Position numbers and translations under genes: made by a program. This document shows positions 61,516 to 64,000 of a stretch of 64,000 nucleotides of DNA, one piece after another. Positions within the stretch are counted from its first letter, which is position 1. Each line of letters starts with the position of its first letter. Below the pieces are notes generated by a model. The model was not told the origin of the DNA. It did not search any database and saw only the letters and a list, made by a program, of their open reading frames with translations. The stretch is from contig NC_063152.1 of the NCBI RefSeq assembly GCF_020921035.1, forward strand, positions 28,023,903 to 28,087,902. The letters are read 5' to 3'. Source of the DNA: Rhodamnia argentea. Lineage: Eukaryota; Streptophyta; Magnoliopsida; Myrtales; Myrtaceae.

Positions 61516-62635
61516 CTTCAAAAGCCCCTCAGCTGCAACATAAGCGAAAAAGAACGTCAATATAAGTACCACCAAAGATAAACAGAACAGTGAAAATACT
61601 GACGTGATGTAATTCCCTTAAACGTAATCAATTACCTTAAGAGGGCCAAGTAGTACATACTCAGACGCAAAAGAAAAAATAGATTACTTAGGCATTCAAC
61701 AAGCTGAATTTCTTCAACATAGAAAGTCAAAAATGGTGAATAATGTCAAGGTGAAACAGTGGAAGACAAAATTTTGAATCTTTATAGAAACAAACGTTTG
61801 GCATCATGCATGATCATAGAACATCCACTGAGGGAGCTTGTGTCCAAGAAAGACCAAATAAATAAACAGCTGGCGTATTGACTTTCTGGGACTTCCTCAA
61901 GCCCAGAAAAGGGAGCTTAATAAGAGCAGGTTCAAATTGCCTATTAAATCTCCAAGTTCAACTGTCACCTTAAATAAACAAAAAAAAAATGAAAAGAAAT
62001 GCATGGTTTACTTCATAATTTTAAGTCCAGCAGAAGAATATATTCATGCAATGATCAACATGAGAAATCATAGAGTAAAGGCAAACCTTGACTTATTGGG
62101 TGAATCTCAAAGAAGCGAAAACTAAAAAATTTCCCAGAGATTAATGAAGCATGAAAAACTTGCATGCCACAAGAAACAGTTCCTCAGCCCAAGTTTGGTA
62201 CAAGCAAGAATTGTGGTATGAATTCCAACCTTTTTTTTTTTTGGCACTCTGTTCGAAAGTGGTCAACTCAGTCAACCAAACAGAATATTCGCGGAAGCTG
62301 CACCTCCATGCGCTTCAGTGAATTGGGGCGGTGCTGAAAAGCAATAAAAACAGAGATCAACAACCAATAGAGCTGGCGAATAATCCAAACTGTACAGTGA
62401 GCCCAAGCCGAAAGCAAATATTAGTTTCGAATTGACAACCCGAGATTACAAACAGGGAACTTTGGATAAACAGAAAAGAAAAGGGAAAGAATCAAGGTGA
62501 ACAAGAGACACCAGCACAAACACATACACAGAGAGACAGAAGGAACTAGCAGCAGAGATGGAAGATGAACTCAAGAACATAAGCAATGGGTGAATGCAAA
62601 GGAAGAGGGAGAGGGAGAGGGAGAGGGAGAGTACC
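61516..62635 (-). other. 5' leader end and probable leader intron of the JAR gene
   Basis: An acceptor (TTGCAG) at 61533-61538 precedes the start-codon exon. A donor (CCGG|GTACTC) with last exon base 62635 is the best upstream partner, giving a leader intron of about 1.1 kb. A (GGGAGA)n run lies just inside it at about 62601-62630. The leader exon would extend right of 62635; its beginning is unknown. Inferred from splice signals only. Confidence 0.4.
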
Positions 62636-64000
62636 CGGAAGGAACCAGAACTCTGAGAGGAGCTAATTGCTGTCGAAGCGAGTGTGTTTTTATTGGGGGG
62701 AGGAGAGAGAGGGAGGGGCTGACTTGGGTCTGTCAATCTCGATGCAGACGAGGTAAAACAGGGGACAACAAGGCCGAGGTCTGCAGAATACATCACCGAC
62801 TCCAACTCCAACTCCGACCCCTGTGCCACTCTTTTGTCTTCTTCTGCATTATTTACCCAAGAGAGAGAAAAAGAGATCATGTTGTTGCAATCGTTCGTTT
62901 CTCGTGTCGTGTATGTTTGTTTGTTGGTCTCCATGTCGAGCAGGAGAGAGAGAGAGATTCGTTCGGCTGGCGCTGCCACCATATGAAGCGGAAAATCAGC
63001 CAATAGCAAACTGCCTGCACCCTTCAACTCACTCTCTGCATTCTTTTACCCACTTTGAACATTATCTCATCAGACTTGACTAACTGTCTCACCTTCCCCC
63101 CCTCCCAAACCACATATAAACATATGTACATTTATATTGCCTATCCATTTAATTTCCATAGTCAATTTTTTTTTATATATTTGTAGCATTATTCATTTGC
63201 TTCGAGGAAGAATAAGCAAAACTTTTATACTTGTTGTTTAAAATTACTCCCGAGATCGTAATATCAATTCGAATGTGGGCCTATACAAATCATACATTTA
63301 GTACATGGCGAATCATGAAAGATGAGCGAATGCAAATGGTTATATTGTGAGCCACAAATTTCTAAAAGAACAGACCCCACAATAATTTTTAGTAATTGTT
63401 ATTTATTTTTTGTGACATAAAACGTAATTAGCATAACAGTCGCCCACTTCATCCATTTTATTTAGTGACTATCCAATTTTCTTGCTCTGCATACGCATTG
63501 TGTCTAGTGGTTGAGAGAAGGAAATAAAATTACTTAAGGTCATAACATTTAGTCGAAGTCAAATAAATAAGTGATCAAGGATGCGTTTATTTCTCAAAAA
63601 ATGATTGATTGAAAAATATTTTCCGAAAAATAATTTATTGTACTGCTCACGAAAATGAATAAACGATGAATATATTCATCACCAATGAAAATGTTTTGGA
63701 CATAAATTTTGTTGTCTATAAGTAAGATGTTTTTTTATGAACTAATAATTGCAAGCGATGTAAACGATTATTTTTAGAATAATAATTTGGGAATCATTTG
63801 TTAAGAAACAAACAGTAAAATCACAAATTTCGGGATGGGCGCGCATCAGCACAATTAACTCAAATGGATGTATTTGCCCAAACAAAAGAAAATAAAATGC
63901 ATCTTTGAAAAGTAAAGTAACAAACTTTGAAATGATTTGGGTGTGCATAAGCAGCGCCGACTCAAATTAATGTAATTATTGCAGACAAAAAAAAAATTAA
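62636..64000. other. JAR upstream region and AT-rich right end
   Basis: Contains the likely JAR leader and promoter, with a GA-rich run near 62943-62956 and TATA-like CATATAAAC near 63113. An AT-rich end of about 900 bases without any gene follows. A perfect 16-base palindrome GATGAATATATTCATC is at 63665-63680, in a stretch that looks like a decayed repeat. Confidence 0.4.

Noticed and set aside
1-64000. CRISPR arrays, bacterial-type operons, rRNA, tRNA or known microRNA precursors
   Set aside because: Looked for by eye. No regularly spaced repeats, no clear cloverleaf and no familiar plant microRNA sequence were seen. A dedicated tRNA or small-RNA scan was not possible here.

Overview
This is nuclear DNA of a flowering plant, almost certainly a woody-type eudicot. 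The genes have many short exons with GT..AG introns. Their products are plant-specific: an ABA receptor, a jasmonate-conjugating GH3 enzyme, a thylakoid rhodanese, an R3-MYB, a trichome-birefringence-like acetyltransferase and a terpene synthase. Between them lie a decayed Ty1/copia element and several TRIM-like relics. I cannot fix the family. The terpene synthase and repeat style would suit Myrtaceae or another rosid, but that is a guess.

Layout, left to right. 1-621 (-): two consecutive exons of a terpene synthase that runs off the left edge. 1562-8279 (+): complete ten-exon DEAD-box RNA helicase (RH25/26/31 type). 8885-9208 (+): possible small unrecognised membrane protein. 10386-15423: fossil copia element in minus orientation, flanked by a 5-bp target duplication. 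17568-19233 (+): PYL8/9-type ABA receptor in three exons. 23199-24520 (-): broken copy of a WTF1-type PORR organellar splicing factor. 25959-29493 (+): eight-exon GH18 protein of the CHID1/SI-CLP type. 30706-34274 (+): eight-exon TROL/STR4 thylakoid rhodanese-like protein. 38975-39950 (+): 88-residue R3-MYB of the CPC/TRY/ETC family. 41632-43127 (+): two-exon gene for a 50-residue single-span membrane protein. 44424-47782 (-): TBL polysaccharide O-acetyltransferase. 50057-54242 (-): EDR4-like DUF3133 zinc-ribbon protein. 57103-61515 (-): JAR1/JAR4/JAR6-type jasmonoyl-amino acid synthetase.

The exon models were built by hand from reading frames, splice sites and phase. In each complete multi-exon model the exon lengths sum to a whole number of codons. 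The genes form no operon-like unit. Several are hormone or defence genes (ABA perception, JA-Ile synthesis, EDR4-like, terpene synthase), but I read that as ordinary plant gene neighbourhood. (GA/CT)n tracts sit in or just before the 5' leaders of at least five genes and also inside the copia LTRs.

I found no clearly new biological system. The items most worth a second look are a candidate poison exon in intron 1 of the EDR4-like gene, the tiny two-exon membrane-protein gene with a G-box pair upstream, the WTF1-like pseudogene, the set of TRIM-like relics (one with both terminal repeats inside a gene intron), and the terpene synthase that lacks a visible first exon.
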